DNA from: Erodium maritimum
Taxonomy: Eukaryota; Streptophyta; Magnoliopsida; Geraniales; Geraniaceae
Assembly (NCBI GenBank): GCA_963921825.1
Contig: OY997593.1
Location: 47,290,039-47,354,038 of the forward strand
DNA: 64,000 bases
Reading direction: 5' to 3'
The notes below the pieces were generated by a model. That model was given only the letters and a program-made list of their open reading frames with translations, had not been told where the DNA came from and searched no databases. The number at the start of each line of letters is the position of its first letter. Position 1 is the first letter of the stretch. Positions 1 to 12,985 of this stretch are shown one piece after another. Position numbers and translations under genes: made by a program.

Positions 1-1000
1 TAAAACATGTTTTTGTACATGTCTTCTTTTCTCTTCACATGGATATGGCCACTAGCGACCAATAAGTCGTAGATCTGAGTGGAGTGGGCAGGGTGAGGCA
101 GTGGTGGAACGGTGACGACCACAACCTCGATATGTCTGATTTTCTTATTTAGTTCAACATCAAGTAGATTTGAGCTATGTGCTCGGGAAAGGTTCAGATC
201 TGGACTTCAAAGACAGATATCTGTTGAATCTCTTGGGTTCATATCTACAACAACGATGCTCGAACCCTCTCGTTCTCTTCTTCTTCTCTCTAACAAAGAG
301 CTTTACTTCCTCTTAGTCAAGATCCACGACCTACATATCCGTTGGAGCTGTTCCATGGTGGGTCTGGTCGGAGCTACATCAATGTCTTCCTCTCACTCTT
401 TCCTAACCTCGCTAGAGAACTTGACGTGCTCGCCGGAGAAGAGAAGACTTGATTTTAGACAATCGATTTCGGAGTTTTTTTTTTTCAAATTTTTCTTCTA
501 AATTTAGTTATTTAATTAATAAGTTTTAATGATAAAATTTAATCAATTAATTAATTAATATATTTTTTTGTAAATATGTAAAATATTATTATTAAAAAAT
601 GAAATTTATTTTTTTCATTTTATAAGATGAATATTATTTTTTAGAAAATAAATGAATAAAAATTAGGATAATTAAATATTAATTTTTTTATAAAAATAAA
701 TTTAAACGAATAAATTAAATATTTTTTTATAAAAATTTGAAAAAATAATAATTATTAAACTTGTTAGAAAATAAATATTAAAATTTTATTAAAGTAATCT
801 AAAAGAATAATAATAATTAAATAATAATTAATGAATAATTATGAATTAAGGAAGACATTAATGATATAATTAAGAATTAATTAAAACATCGATGAATTAT
901 TAAGAAATTAATGATGAAGGGTAAAATAGTTTTTCAACTTATATACATAAATTAATTCAAATGTGAAAGGGAAAAAATGCTCTTTTTATATCCTCCTGTT
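1..1000. other. Unassigned region, AT-rich in its right half
   Basis: I see no recognisable gene. The first 480 bases are of mixed composition and contain an open frame (112-501) without family resemblance or a convincing start. From about 480 to 960 the sequence is almost pure A/T with runs of T and A, typical of plant intergenic DNA or a decayed element. Confidence 0.4.
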
Positions 1001-1985
1001 AAGTTTTACTAATTGAAGTTTGTGATGATGTCTCTTGGGGATATGTCTACCTTAGATCTGAGTGGAAAGTCTCGTTCTAAGCAAAGGGATGGCAGACCGG
1101 TTTAAACATAGAAGGCATATAATTTCCATATGCACCCCCCCTCCGGCAAGAACAAACGGGAGGGATCCAAACCCACTATATATCCTAGGATGGGCAGAAA
1201 CACGTGATTGGGACCCGAACTAGTTGGGTAGGAGGAGTCTTCCTCTCGCCCCTACTATGGTCATGCAGACTTATATCTCCCGATGAACGTGTTGTCCATC
1301 CTTTTCCTTCTACTTAATACGTTCGTACATGCACTGGTTTCTCTTGTCCCGTTAACAGTCAAATCGGAGAAAGGTTTGACTAGTCTACCATGCTCCCCCT
1401 ACGCTCTTCATCCTGAAAACTCATATATCCCAACAGAGGTGTTGCGCACCCATCGCCTTCACTTGATACCTTCACACACTAGTTTCTCATGCCCGTCGGC
1501 AATCATATCCAAGAAAGGTATTACCAGTCTACCATGCTTCCATACCCCCCCCCCCCAACCGTTTATAACGTTTCACGTCTCCCAAGTTGATTCATTGAGG
1601 ATACATATTGTTTAAACTCCACGTCACAATGGGTCTATTAGAAATACTGAACATTTAAATGCTACGTCACCCAAATGTAAAAGAACTGAAAATAAAAATA
1701 GGCCTTGTTCATCCTGTCTATGTTTCACCTATTATAACAATTTATAATTCCAGGAATTGATCAATATAATTAATAAATTTAAAATGTTCCTTATACGTTA
1801 CAAAATCTGATTGTTGATGTTATTTGCAAGCATGAGGTGAGTTCCAATTGACGATCAGACATCCGATAATAACTAGAAAAGTAATCGACGAGAAACCAAA
1901 TATGTTTACTAGTGTAAGTTTCAGCTCTGGTTTTTATAATGAGAAAACCAGGATCTCTAGTCCGGTGCCTACTTTATTTAGGGTA
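1001..1985. other. Unassigned intergenic stretch
   Basis: No gene is recognised. A 110-codon plus-strand frame (1283-1615) contains an imperfect internal duplication (around 1365-1400 and 1507-1540, both reading roughly 'gaaaggt..tac.agtctaccatgct') and a run of 12 C. The duplication suggests repeat-derived DNA rather than a gene. Confidence 0.35.
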
Positions 1986-1989
1986 AAAC

Positions 1990-3344
1990 CAAAATGGTAC
2001 AATCAAACCTCTCAAAAAAAGCTCTGACTTGAAAACTGTGCCCCCCTGAAACCCTAGTGCCAGATCTGCTTCTTCCCTCACCGGCGACGGTACGACTCCG
2101 GCCAAACCGTTGCCGGTGAGGCTTCGCATTCCTTTCCCCCCTTTCTCCTCTCCTTTGCTCCCCCTTCGCCGGTGCCTGAACCCCTTCTCCGCCGCTCGCC
2201 TCCGGCCCGCTCCGCCTGTTCTCAAGCCCTCAACTCCGGCCATGGCCCTCGACTACGGCCATGGTCTCCGACTCTTCTTCTGGTGACTCCGGCCTTGGTC
2301 TTCTCCGCCGCTCACCGCTCCGTCCGTTCTCCGGCCATCGCCTCTTCGACTTCTTCCCGGTGAAGTGAGGGTCTGGTCCTCTTCTCAGATGGCGGCGATT
2401 TCACCAGATCCGGCGTGGGACGCCTTTCCCCTTCACTCCGAAGAGAATTGTCGCATTTCTGGTGGTTTCCTCCGTGTTGCCGACGAGGACCTCTCGCCTC
2501 TCTTTACTGGTTGTAGATCCGGCCTCCCTTGACCAGATCTACGAGTCCCTGTGCTCTACGGCCCCGACCTTCTCCTCTTCTGCATGCTCGTTGCTTTTTT
2601 GTGATGTTGGAGGGTAGTTCCATCGATCTCCTCAACCCCCTTGGACCCGATAGAAATACTGGACTCCCTTTATGCCCCTTCCCTCGGTGTTGGCCGGAAG
2701 TGGCTGGGGGGTCCGACTAAGGGTTAAGTTTGGGCTCGATTGTGGATCTGCTTTTGGAAGGTATGTATTCTGTCTCCCCCTTCTCTGTTTGTCTCTCTTG
2801 ATCTTTCCCTTGCATGCATTTCCTTAAGGAGTGGTCTTCTATCTCTCTACCACAACTGTGGCTCGAACTCGTCGGTTCAAGGCTCGGGCCGCCGGAGAGA
2901 TCTTAGGACTTTTCAGCCTACCTTTGAAGCCATTCCTTTTAGGTTTATTTCTACTCAAAGGGGTTCTGGTGGTCTCCACCGGAATATTCTCTGCCGATTG
3001 CGGTGTAGGCCGCCAGCGTAATAATCCATCCCTTTGCTCTGTTGAGACGGGGTGGTTTTATTGAGAAGGGAGATTGGTAGATTCAGCAAGGTGGGGGTGT
3101 TGATGGTTTTGGTGGAGTTCATTACTGCTCAAGACTTGTGATTCTTAGGGTTGAATACATCTGTTGTACTTAGACTTCTGTTGAGGGGTGGGTTCACTTG
3201 GTCATTCTGGTTCTCTTTTACTTTTGTTGGGGAGGGATGCTTCTTTTGTTTGTTGACAATATGTAGTGAGATTGTTTTTTTTTTGTAATCTTTTCTTCCC
3301 CGGAAGAGTTTTATCTAAATTTTCTTTCGTCGATCAAAAAAAAA
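1990..3344 (+). mobile_element. Poly(A)-tailed non-autonomous retroposon, plus-strand copy
   Basis: The element has a CT-rich, GC-rich leader with CCGGCC-type triplets and ends in 'ctttcgtcgatc' followed by an A tract (about 3336-3344). Its last 85 bases match, in inverted orientation, the end of the next element at 3443-3530. Interior landmarks are shared too, for example 'gctcgaactcgtcgg' near 2862 corresponds to a minus-strand stretch near 4085. No reverse transcriptase or other long open frame is present, so I read it as a LINE-mobilised non-autonomous retroposon. The 5' boundary is approximate; I found no convincing TSD. Confidence 0.55.
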
Positions 3345-3442
3345 GAAAGTCACTTAAAGTTCTAGTTAATTGGACAATAAGTGTCCGTAGTTGAACCATT
3401 CGACATTATGCTGCTGGAGACCTGACATCTAAATATTTGTAA

Positions 3443-4875
3443 AAAAAAAATTTGATCGGCGAAAGAAAATTTTAAATTAATCTCTTCCGAGGAAGAAAAG
3501 ATTACACAAAAAAGAACGATCTCACTACAGATGGTGAAAGACCAGAGACAGGCGACATTACCACCCCTCCTAAACAAAAGATATGTGACCAAATATGATC
3601 AAGCTAACCCCCCAAAGCAGTAAATGAGCAATTAAATGAAGAGAATACAACTTCAAGTACAGAGATGTGTGCTGGATGATGCAGTAGGAGAACTTGTGTT
3701 GTATGTTGCTGTAGAAGAGCTTTGTAGTAGTAGAACTTGTGATGTATGTTGCAGTAGAAGAGCTTTGCTTGTGGGGGAGTCCAAACAGAGAATTGAAGAG
3801 ATGAAACAGAAGTAGGGGACCAATGAAGCAAAGTAGAAGAAGGAGCCACTGAAGTCTCACTGTCCCAACACTCTGAAGAAAACTTAACTTCCCTGAATCA
3901 ATATAACCGAGACTTCCTGGCGAGGAAGCACAAGTCAACTATAGACGCCGGCGGACATCACCGCGACGACAAAAATAGGTCCGGACAGCACCAGAACTCA
4001 CTGAACCCAACCCTAAACGAAAGGCTTCAAAGAGGCATAAAGTAGGGATGCCAAGAAGACTCGTCGGAGGCCAACATCCAAGCCGGCGAGCTCGAACCAC
4101 CACACGTGGTCGAGAAGACGAGAAGCAGATCGAGAAGGTGGGCTGAGTGAGGAAGAAAAGAAAGCTAACAAAGAGGGGAAAGCCAGAGAAACTCACCAAG
4201 GTCATCACTGCCCGGGGAAACACCAAACCAACTTGGAACTCAGGCTTCTGAAACCGGATCTATGGAAGAAAAGCCCTCCCACGAACCGCACAGAGACCCA
4301 CCGATTTTTTCCCTTCACCTGAAGAAGTGCAGAGAAAAGAACTCAAAGAGCCACATCAATCTTACCACAGGAGAAGAAAGGGCTCCCACACGGATCAGGC
4401 AGGAACCACTCAATCAACGAAGGGGAAGACAAGCCGCCAAAAACCGGTCGAAGAGGGCCAAAGGAGAGGGCAGATCTGAACAGTAGAGGGATGGGGGAGA
4501 GAAAGCCGGAGCACCCAAAGGAACCGCAACAAAACGGAGGCACGAAGAGTAATCCGGGCCAAACCCACCATGATCCAAGTCAGATTGAGCATGTAAACGT
4601 GTCCCACAAGTGGATTTCACTTCGGATAGAGCCACCAGGAGGAAAGCCGGTCGACCAGGCGACACCGAGAGGTTGAAAGGCTAGAGAAAAAGGCAAATAA
4701 GAAGGGGTAAGATAAAATTGAACGAGGGGAAAGGTAGAAGGAGGACTGGGGAGGAGATCTCCGCCGGCAGCGACCACAGCCGTGGCCGTGGCCGTCACCG
4801 GCGAGATCGAGAAAGTCGGCTAGGGTTTGTGAACAGGGAGAGGTTTTGAGAGTCTTTTCGGTGAATCGGCTCCGC
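3443..4875 (-). mobile_element. Poly(A)-tailed non-autonomous retroposon with 15-bp TSD, minus-strand copy
   Basis: On the minus strand this element runs from 4875 to its A tail at about 3450-3443. It is bounded by a perfect 15-bp duplication, TCTAAATATTTGTAA, at 3428-3442 and 4876-4890. The 3' end is homologous to the plus-strand copy immediately to its left, so the two lie tail to tail about 85-100 bp apart. A long TSD plus a poly(A) tail is the signature of LINE-type target-primed integration. Open frames inside are short and overlap on both strands; I assign no product. Confidence 0.75.
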
Positions 4876-5146
4876 TCTAAATATTTGTAATCGAGTTATG
4901 AAAATTGTTTTTTAATCTCCAACAGTCGCTACACAACAGGTAAATCTTGTTAAATATTTTTATACAAAATTGGGAATCTTTCAATTCTTGTGGCAACAAT
5001 TAAAATATTTGGTGAAGAACATGTATCCCCGTACTTAAATGGATTTGAAGTGCTAGATAATTATTCTCGTCTCTGTCGACTAATTTGTCCTCTCCACCTA
5101 TGACATAAATCAAATATTTGATGAAGAACATGTATATTAAATCTTT

Positions 5147-5528
5147 GGGATAATTCCATTTTAGTACCCTAAAACTTTCGGATTTCGTTTTTAGTACCCT
5201 AAATGTTTTTTGTGCCACTTCAGTACCCTAAATCTTCGTTTATTCCAGTTTAGTACCCAACGTCTGATTTTTTATCTATAAAAATCATTTTTATTTTTCA
5301 AAAATTCAATTTGTTTAAACTACCGAAGGGTAGTTTTGGTATTATTATAAAAGATAGGGTCATGTGCAAGGCACATGACGTTTTTCCATCCAAAAATGGA
5401 TGGAAAATCAGACATTGGGTACTAAATTGGAATAAACAAAGATATAGGGTACTGAAGTGGCACAAAAAACATTTAGGGTACTAAAAACGAAATCCGAAAG
5501 TTTTAGGGTACTAAAATGGAATTATCCC
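5147..5528. mobile_element. MULE-type MITE (foldback element) with about 125-bp terminal inverted repeats
   Basis: Both ends begin GGGATAATTCCATTTTAGTA and stay nearly identical in inverted orientation for about 125 bp (5147-5272 and 5400-5528). A short non-coding centre lies between them. The flanks are TAAATCTTT (5138-5146) and TAAATATTT (5529-5537), a 9-bp TSD with one mismatch, which is the size expected for Mutator-like elements. There is no open frame, so the element is non-autonomous. Each arm repeats the phrase 'tagtaccctaaa' several times. Confidence 0.85.
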
Positions 5529-5698
5529 TAAATATTTTCAATTCACAACATGCATTTTAAATCGTATCAATTCATCCCGATCAATTTCGTCTTTGTTTCA
5601 ACTTATTATAATTTGAGCTTTAATGAAAACAAGCCCCTCACATAAATAAAGATAATTCTAAAAATATATTAATTAATTAAGAAGACTATTCTGTTATC

Positions 5699-7081
5699 GT
5701 AACTTAAGTTATAATAACACAAACCTAAAACTGTTTCCGCAAGTGCTTCTGTCCCTCGTCTCCACATCTCTGCGCCGCCAACAACCCAATCTCATACCAC
5801 CCTTGCCAACTTCCGTCGACACCACCTGCCACATACTGTCTCTCCCTCTCGCCCTATTCATCCCGCACCAACATCAACCATGCCCTAGAATGATCCACTC
5901 TGGCAAGGATTGTGAATCTCGCTCCAACCCCCCATCCACGACCAATCCTAAGAAATCCGCCCTCCATCCGCCCTCGCCAACAAGCTCTCCCTTTCTTGCA
6001 CCACGTTTTCTGCACGGCTTCAAGCCCTACTGTTTTCATCAAGAAGAAGGAGACGATCCACTTCAGGTAAGCCCATATCTACCTTTGGGGGGTTCGTTTC
6101 AGATCATCTCTGACGAATCCGTCCTTGGGATAAATATTTACAGTGAGGATATTGCCAATAATTAGGTCGAGGATGCAATTGCTGGTGGATGTCCCGAATA
6201 CTCTTTGACTGGAGAAGTTACCTTTGGTGCTCCTGCTGCAGAGAGGGTTGTCGTCGATGGTATTGCCACTGTCGAAAACGTCGCCAATGGTGGTGGTGTT
6301 GGAGGACTGATGATGATAGCCGCAGGGACCATACGAACGCCACTCAAGAAGGACTCTCTTCTGAGTCTCCACATCTCTGCTCCCACGAGAAAGAGGTTAT
6401 TCTTGCTGTTCAAGACGAGGATACCGAAAGAGCTGATCAGAATTCTCCCCCATCTGGCACCCGAAGCAATTGGGGAGTTTCAGCAACCTGGAATAATCCG
6501 AGGTTGACCTAATTAGATTGATACTGTCGACTTACATGGAGGATCTGTACCTACAGCTAACTTATCTGTGGTAATGGAAAATCAGAATGGACTCCTCAAG
6601 AACTGTAAACCCCGTATGATGGCCAAGATACAAGTCGCCCTGGGGAAAAACGAGGCGAGCTCTGCACAATAGTCTCGCCAAGGAAAATGATTGACCCATT
6701 GTGCAACGGAGTGTGTGTGGGGACGCACACTCCGCCTTGCTATGTTCGGTGGAACCCCGAACCCCTGATCCCTCCTCCATTTCCTGGAGTTCTCCTTGAT
6801 TACCCGTGCTCCCCACACGTTAGCTATATCCACGGGCCCTAGGTCAAGTTAGGAAATGTGGTGAAACCCCCTAGTATCGCCCCAGAAGCAGGAGTTTGTC
6901 TCCTTTTTAATTTCCCTAGCATAGTTGGGTACTCTGTTATAGGGTTGAGCATCTCATACCTGCTAGTTAGGGCATTGGCTCACCCTTTTATTTTTCCGTC
7001 CATTGTATCGTTCTTATTAGTATTTGTCTACGTGTAACTTGTTACTCGTATCAATAAAAATCCGACTTTATGCTAAAAAAA
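5699..7081 (+). mobile_element. Poly(A)-tailed retroposon
   Basis: The unit has a C-rich leader, short open frames (5743-6165; 6205-6507) and ends 'aataaaaatccgactttatgc' followed by eight A (to about 7081). The flanks look like a degenerate TSD: 'gactattctgttatc' near 5684-5698 and 'gattattgtgttatt' near 7084-7098, with two or three mismatches. No enzymatic domain is visible. The poly(A) tail and TSD point to LINE-mediated insertion of a non-autonomous element or processed transcript. Confidence 0.5.
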
Positions 7082-7595
7082 AGAGATTATTGTGTTATTC
7101 TTTTAATTAATTTTATGTTTTTTTATATAAGGATCATTTTTATCATTATTTTTTAAGTTAAGATAAATAAAAAACAAAAGTAGGAAGATAGTTGAAACGA
7201 TCTAAAATATAAGGTCCAATAAATTGATGATACTTTAAAATATAATGTAATGAAATGTTATTATTCCTTAATGTATTATATGTGGAAAGAAAAAAAGAAA
7301 AGAAATCTATATTTTTTTACACATAAACGATTACGATTATAAATGTAAACGGATGAGAGACGGATACAACCACCAATCACTAAAACGAAAGTACTGAAAC
7401 ATGTAGTGCAAACAATAATAACTTACAATAAAAGAAATATGACTCATTGACCGAACCGCTTCGTTGATATGTTCAGAGAGGGGCACTGCGGTAGCGTCGT
7501 GGGACACCGATATAGCTACTGTGTCCTGGAAGATAGGGTTAAGCGGACACATTTCCGGATTGGTACTACGGTGGACTGGATACTCCTCCAGGATG

Positions 7596-10117
7596 TGTCA
7601 CGCCCCAAATCCGGTTTTGACCGGACTCGAGACGTGAACTAAAATAATAAATAAATAAATAAAGCGATTTAAAAATAAATAAATTCTGAAATAATAATCT
7701 GAAAGTGATAAATCTGATACAATGAGTCAACAGCTCATAAAAACCAGCAATAAATGTTTAGTTCAAAATAGAGGGTACGTCTCTAGACCAGACTAGCCTA
7801 AGACCCTCGCTAGCTCCGAGAATCCCACTAGACCACATCCCGCTCAACACCTGTAAAACAATAAAGTAAAGGGGTGAGCTTTCGCTCAGTAGGAAAAGTA
7901 GTTAAGGTGATAAGGATCCACTCACCACCATGAGTAACCGTCCAATTAGGGCATACTAGCAAAGCACAACACTAAAGACACTCACGGAGAGCCCATAACC
8001 ACAAACACACTTACCTGACCACTATCATCCTGTACTCACATCACTTATCCGATCATTAAACATACAATACACAGTAAAACAATCACACGTCCTGTACCGT
8101 AGTCCCCGAACTCCGCCGGTTGTACACAGCCCGACTTTATCATATCATACCGGAACACACAGCATCGGCCTAGATATCTTCCCGGAACCGTATCGGGGCA
8201 CAGTCACAATACATCATACCGGAACACACAGCATCGACCTAGATATCTTTTCGGGAGTCCGTCGGGGCACAATCACAATACTGATCACGTAACCGTCGGC
8301 CTAGATACTCTACACCGACATACCCCCTCGATGTAGGTATCATACCGGAACCACACCCCGGGGGACCGCGCATATGTGGGACCACACCGTCGGCCTAGAT
8401 ATCACCCTACACCGGTGTACCCTCTCGGTGTAGGTATCATACCGGAATACAACTCCTCTTGGAACATGCATCAAGAAAGTCTCACGCATCACAATGCCAT
8501 AGTTCAACCATGGTATACCAACCGAGTCAACTTACCACAACACATCACATCGGTCTATCAATCACCCGATCATATCACGACCATTGGTTCACGTCATATC
8601 AAGCATGACACACTTGCCCAAAACATAACAACACGCTACACCGAGCATAACATAACATGATTCTCAATCTAACAATGGATGAACCACACATAAACATCAC
8701 AATCATAAATCATGGCATTTCAATCAACACACAAACCTAAGGGCTTGACCAGGCCCACATGCATTTCTACAGCACGACAACTCCCAAACTTACGGCTCGA
8801 CATGGCTCGTAAGCTATCCCTCAGTTCACTCGTTTCTCACATCCTAATATGCAATTCTAACAATTAAATCAAGTATTCACAACCTATATGCATACTAGTA
8901 ACTTTCTGCAATTAAACCGGTATTCGCTACTTTCCCTACCTCGATCGCTTTCCGAACGCTTAGTCACTTCACGAGGTCCAAAAGTCTCATCCTCCGCTAA
9001 GCTCGGGTCCAAAGTCTAGGATCACAATTAAATACTAGAATCAAGAGTAATTCACAATTGTTTTAAAGAGGAAAACATTCCCAATTAACCCCAAAAGGAC
9101 TCGGTTTTAGATAACCGTCCCAATTACTCGAAATCCAACAAAATAGGCCCAAAAGGCCCAACTCTGGTCTGCCACAGTTCAGGTCACGAACCCGTGGTCT
9201 GAACCGTCACAGTTCTCCTCACGGAGCCGTGATGTCCTCCGTCACGGTCCATGTCACGGATCCGTGACGGGTCTGGACAGTTTCGTCCTTCTTCTTCCTC
9301 CAGCTCCGATTTCACGCAAAATAACCCCCAAAACTTCCATTTTTGACCTTCCCAACCTCCAAATCAGTCCTAAAAACGTCTCTATTTCAAAACCCATGAT
9401 GGGTCTTCATCAAAACAACAACAATCCAATTAAAACCTATCATCCAACACCCTTTTTCTCTCCATAAATCATCATCTAACACCAAAACCTCAAACCCAAC
9501 CATGTTCATGTCTTTTTCCTCAATACCCATGAACTAGATTCAACAAAAACGAAAAAGGATTGAAGATTTACCTTGGGATTGGAGAATAGAAGAAGAAGAA
9601 GATGATTTTGAGAAGATTTGGGAAGAAAACCAATCCAAGACCCTCTTTTTCCTCCTTTCTTCCTCCTCACGCTTCCATGGCCCTTCTCTTTCTTTCCCCC
9701 TCTCTCTAATTTCGGCCAACACTGAAAAATGGGTGAATTTGTGTCCCAAAATGCCTTTAAACCTAACTTTGGAAAGTCTAGAATGCCCTTTTAGGTTTCC
9801 TCCCTTTCCTTGGCTCAAGTGGCCCAAGCCAACATGGACAAGTCTCCATGTGGGGACCACCTAAACCCAATTTAAATCTAAGCACATTTAATTAATTCTT
9901 TAAGACTTAAGGTTTGACCGAAATTGACATCGGGTTGACTTTTTCACAAAAGAGACCGTTTGAAAGGAAACGACCCAACTAAGCTAACCGTAACGACGAC
10001 TAAGCTTTTTGGGTCCCGAAAAGGTCCCGAATGACTCCCGGAGTCATCGGTTGACTTTTCCGGCAAAAAGTCAACTTTCGCCGAAAATCACCGGTTCGAC
10101 CGGGGGCGGTTCTTACA
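7596..10117 (+). mobile_element. Solo LTR A (2,522 bp, TGTCACGCCCC family)
   Basis: The unit starts TGTCACGCCC, ends TTCTTACA (TG...CA) and is flanked by the perfect 5-bp TSD GGATG at 7591-7595 and 10118-10122. There is no internal domain, primer binding site or coding region, so it is a solo LTR left by recombination between two LTRs. It is homologous, in reverse orientation, to solo LTR B at 16877-19443. Open frames within it are not real genes. Confidence 0.92.
9253..9268. repeat. Perfect 16-bp palindrome in solo LTR A
   Basis: GTCACGGATCCGTGAC reads the same on both strands. It ends a run of related GTCACGG/CCGTGAC half-sites from about 9183 to 9270. Similar half-sites occur in solo LTR B at about 17765-17845. 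Confidence 0.8.
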
Positions 10118-11299
10118 GGATGTCAGCGTGCGTCGTGCTCCTTATAATGATAAAAGTAGGGCTCCTACACGCGGAAATGTTGGCCCCCGAGAAGGTAAAG
10201 AGGTATCTTGCCGAATCTTGGTAGAACCTCTTCCACCATACATCCAGAGGGGCGGTGATATCGGCCAACCCCACACTAGACCACTTCAGACTCATTCGAC
10301 GAGGCGATGGTGCTTATAACGCCTCGCGACTGCATTTGAGTTCCCTTCTGATCGTGTGGATGGATCTCAACCGACCTGATTTCGAATCTGGACCCCCTAT
10401 ACCCGAATGGCCTCGGGTCGATCCACCTGGCCGATTCTGATAGCCTCTGGACCTCCCCGCCTCGCTACAGGCCGAATGCTGATTTCCTTGGGCCTGGTTT
10501 CCGACTTCCACTGGGTCCCGACCCATCAAGGGAAGTTGAGGGCCCAACTCATGAGGTCTTTGGCTCGGAACCCTAGACATCCTGTGGCCCTCACGCCTCC
10601 ACCACGTTTGGCCGCCCTTGGGTCCGACTGGTGCTCCATCTCCTCCACTGTGACGTTCCGCCACCAACGTCGAGACCACTTCCAGCGAACCACGAATCAG
10701 GCGATCAATGCCTTCTGCTTTGCGTCCCTCACCACCGACGAGCACCATCCCTTGACCCCACTTTTTGTCTCCGATCACCACCTGTAAACACTGGGCGACC
10801 AAAAGCCTCTATACCTTTATTTTGTCGCGATCCCAGCCTGCACATACCCCTCATCACACCGTTCTGTCACTGTAGTGTCGAAGAACGTAGGATCCCGACG
10901 TTCTTCCATCGCTGTAAACCCAAAGGGGATCGAAGACGATGAACGAGGAGAGGGGACCATTGCGCGTAGGAACGAGATCTGTGGCAACAGAGGAGAATCC
11001 CTGCTGCACTTTTCTCCGATCCACCGCACGCCATCGTATGACTGCTGCTAGAGAAGAACCTCGATGCGCCGTTATGTGAAGTATAGCAGAAAGTCCAAGG
11101 TTCTGCGTTTGTATCTCTTCAAGCCACTCATGTCCCTCTTTAAACTTGAAATCCCCTAACAGAAACAATATCAGGAGAGACGATGCTATGGTCTATTGAT
11201 CAAACCCTATCTAACAAGTCATAACTATGATTGTGATCAAACAAATCAACGACGACAACAAAGCCTTAACCGCCGCTGCGCTTTAACTTCCCTTTTCTT

Positions 11300-12530
11300 A
11301 TTTTATGAGTTGAAAAGAAATCTATGTAATTAAAACGAAAAAAGTGAGTTTTATATTGATTCCCAAAAAATTGGTGGTTAGTGAGGATGATAATGGACCC
11401 TACTCCGAGTGCTGGGTTTAACATAAGCATGTCTGCTCTTGTTGTTCCCATTCGAATGCACCTATTATACTATTAAGCCCTCCTCCTTCAACTTTTATGG
11501 AATCCTATGATAAAAGCTGTTTTTAGTAATTAATATATATAATATGATATTATAATATAATATAAGGGACACTTGAACATTTTTTTTTTTTGAAAGGAGG
11601 GACACTTGAACATAGTTGTTCTCGTTGAGTAATATTTATATATTCCAAAGGGCTGCACTGCACCCACTCCAACCTAGTGTACGTATATTTAACTTGTTAT
11701 GGGTGTGTAAGGGATTGGTTAAAATAAGATGGTTTTGAAGACCAATAAAGAAGTTGTTGTTTATATAATAATTGGAATACCAAACATTGAAAGACGAAGG
11801 TAATGAGATATATCATATATAGCGTTTGTTGCATTGAAAGTGAAAGTAGAGTAATTAAATGAATCAATTTGAGATTTGAAGTCTTGGTTGGTTGTAGTGT
11901 CTCAGATCCTGATAATAAGGCAACACACTCTGTCATGTGTGAGTTCAATACTCATTCGTTTTTATTGGAGACTACGGAATATAAACATTGTATTTTTTGG
12001 AGGTAGATCATTGGAAGCTATAATTATTATTGGGCATTTTGATGTGTTAGAAGAACTTATCCTTGAAGATATTTGATTTTGTTTAATGTAATAATTAATG
12101 GAGTTGTTTATAGTCTAACTTTTTATCATTGGTTTATTTAAAGAAATGATTATTTGTTTGGAATAATTTCGATAGATATCTGTTTTTGTTTACTTTTATT
12201 TGCACATTAGTATCTGTAGACTATAACTTTTTAGATGCAAACCGAAGACTAACGAAAATTGTTTTAAACCAACATATTCTGTTAGAAAATTGTCATCCGT
12301 TAAAAGAGTATCTTTTTTGCGTTCCAAACTATAATTCTAATTTCTTAGATTATATCCGTAGACAATATTATTGTTTCAGTTTATAAAAATAATGAAATAA
12401 CAAATTTTGTTTTTATTATAAAAAAAACAAATTTTGTTTTTAGTAATTCTTTTTTATAATTTATGATTATTATAATTTTCATCAACTATTGGATTCATCA
12501 TTAATTTTTAGTCATTCTTTTTAAAATCTT
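11300..12530. other. AT-rich intergenic DNA, nothing identified
   Basis: No gene, tail or terminal repeat is recognised. Composition is A/T-rich with poly(T) and poly(A) runs. A short direct repeat 'ggacacttgaacat' occurs at 11567 and 11602. Confidence 0.4.
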
Positions 12531-12985
12531 ATTGATTAGTTATTTCAATTCTGGAGATGTTTAACATGGAGCAAGAGGGATTATTGATGACCATTCGGTG
12601 TTGTAGCTCCACCGAGGTGACCAGAGGCTCAAACAGAAGAATCCGACGTCTCAACGACGAGTGAAGGTCACCCAACCACCTCCGGACGGGATGAACACCC
12701 AACTCGGATGAGGTCCAGTGGACCCGACCACACCAGATCTGAAACACAAGAAGATCTCGAAAACGAGGAAAGCTCGAGTATATTTGAAATCGAGCAGATC
12801 TCTCCCGAATCCACCACCCCTCAGCTCCAAAAAAACAAACGTTGAGGAGAAAGAAAAAGACCGACCAGACGAGATTGAGAACATGAAAACTTTCGGTACG
12901 AACTTGAAGAAGGCGAGCACGAGAGAATGAAGAAAATAGAGGATTAGGAGGGGAAGAGGGAGGAGGGAGAGAGGAGTCACACTGC
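12531..12985 (-). other. CT-rich leader-like segment with a 109-codon frame of unknown nature
   Basis: Read on the minus strand from 12980, the sequence begins with a CT-rich stretch and keeps an open frame of 109 codons to 12651, rich in Phe, Ser and Leu at its start. It resembles the leaders of the retroposons elsewhere in this window. No domain is visible and I do not claim a protein. Confidence 0.25.

Larger units (their letters stand above)
7337..11290 (-). pseudogene. Unidentified minus-strand coding remnant split by a solo LTR
   Basis: Removing the solo LTR at 7596-10117 and one copy of its TSD brings a minus-strand frame at 10295-10118 into register with one continuing to 7337. Further upstream a 162-codon Gly/Arg/Ser/Gln-rich frame (10314-10802) and a leader-like stretch to about 11290 may belong to the same unit. 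I do not recognise the protein family. The interruption and the lack of a single long frame make it a relic. It could be a retroposon ORF1 or a degraded host gene. Confidence 0.3.
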
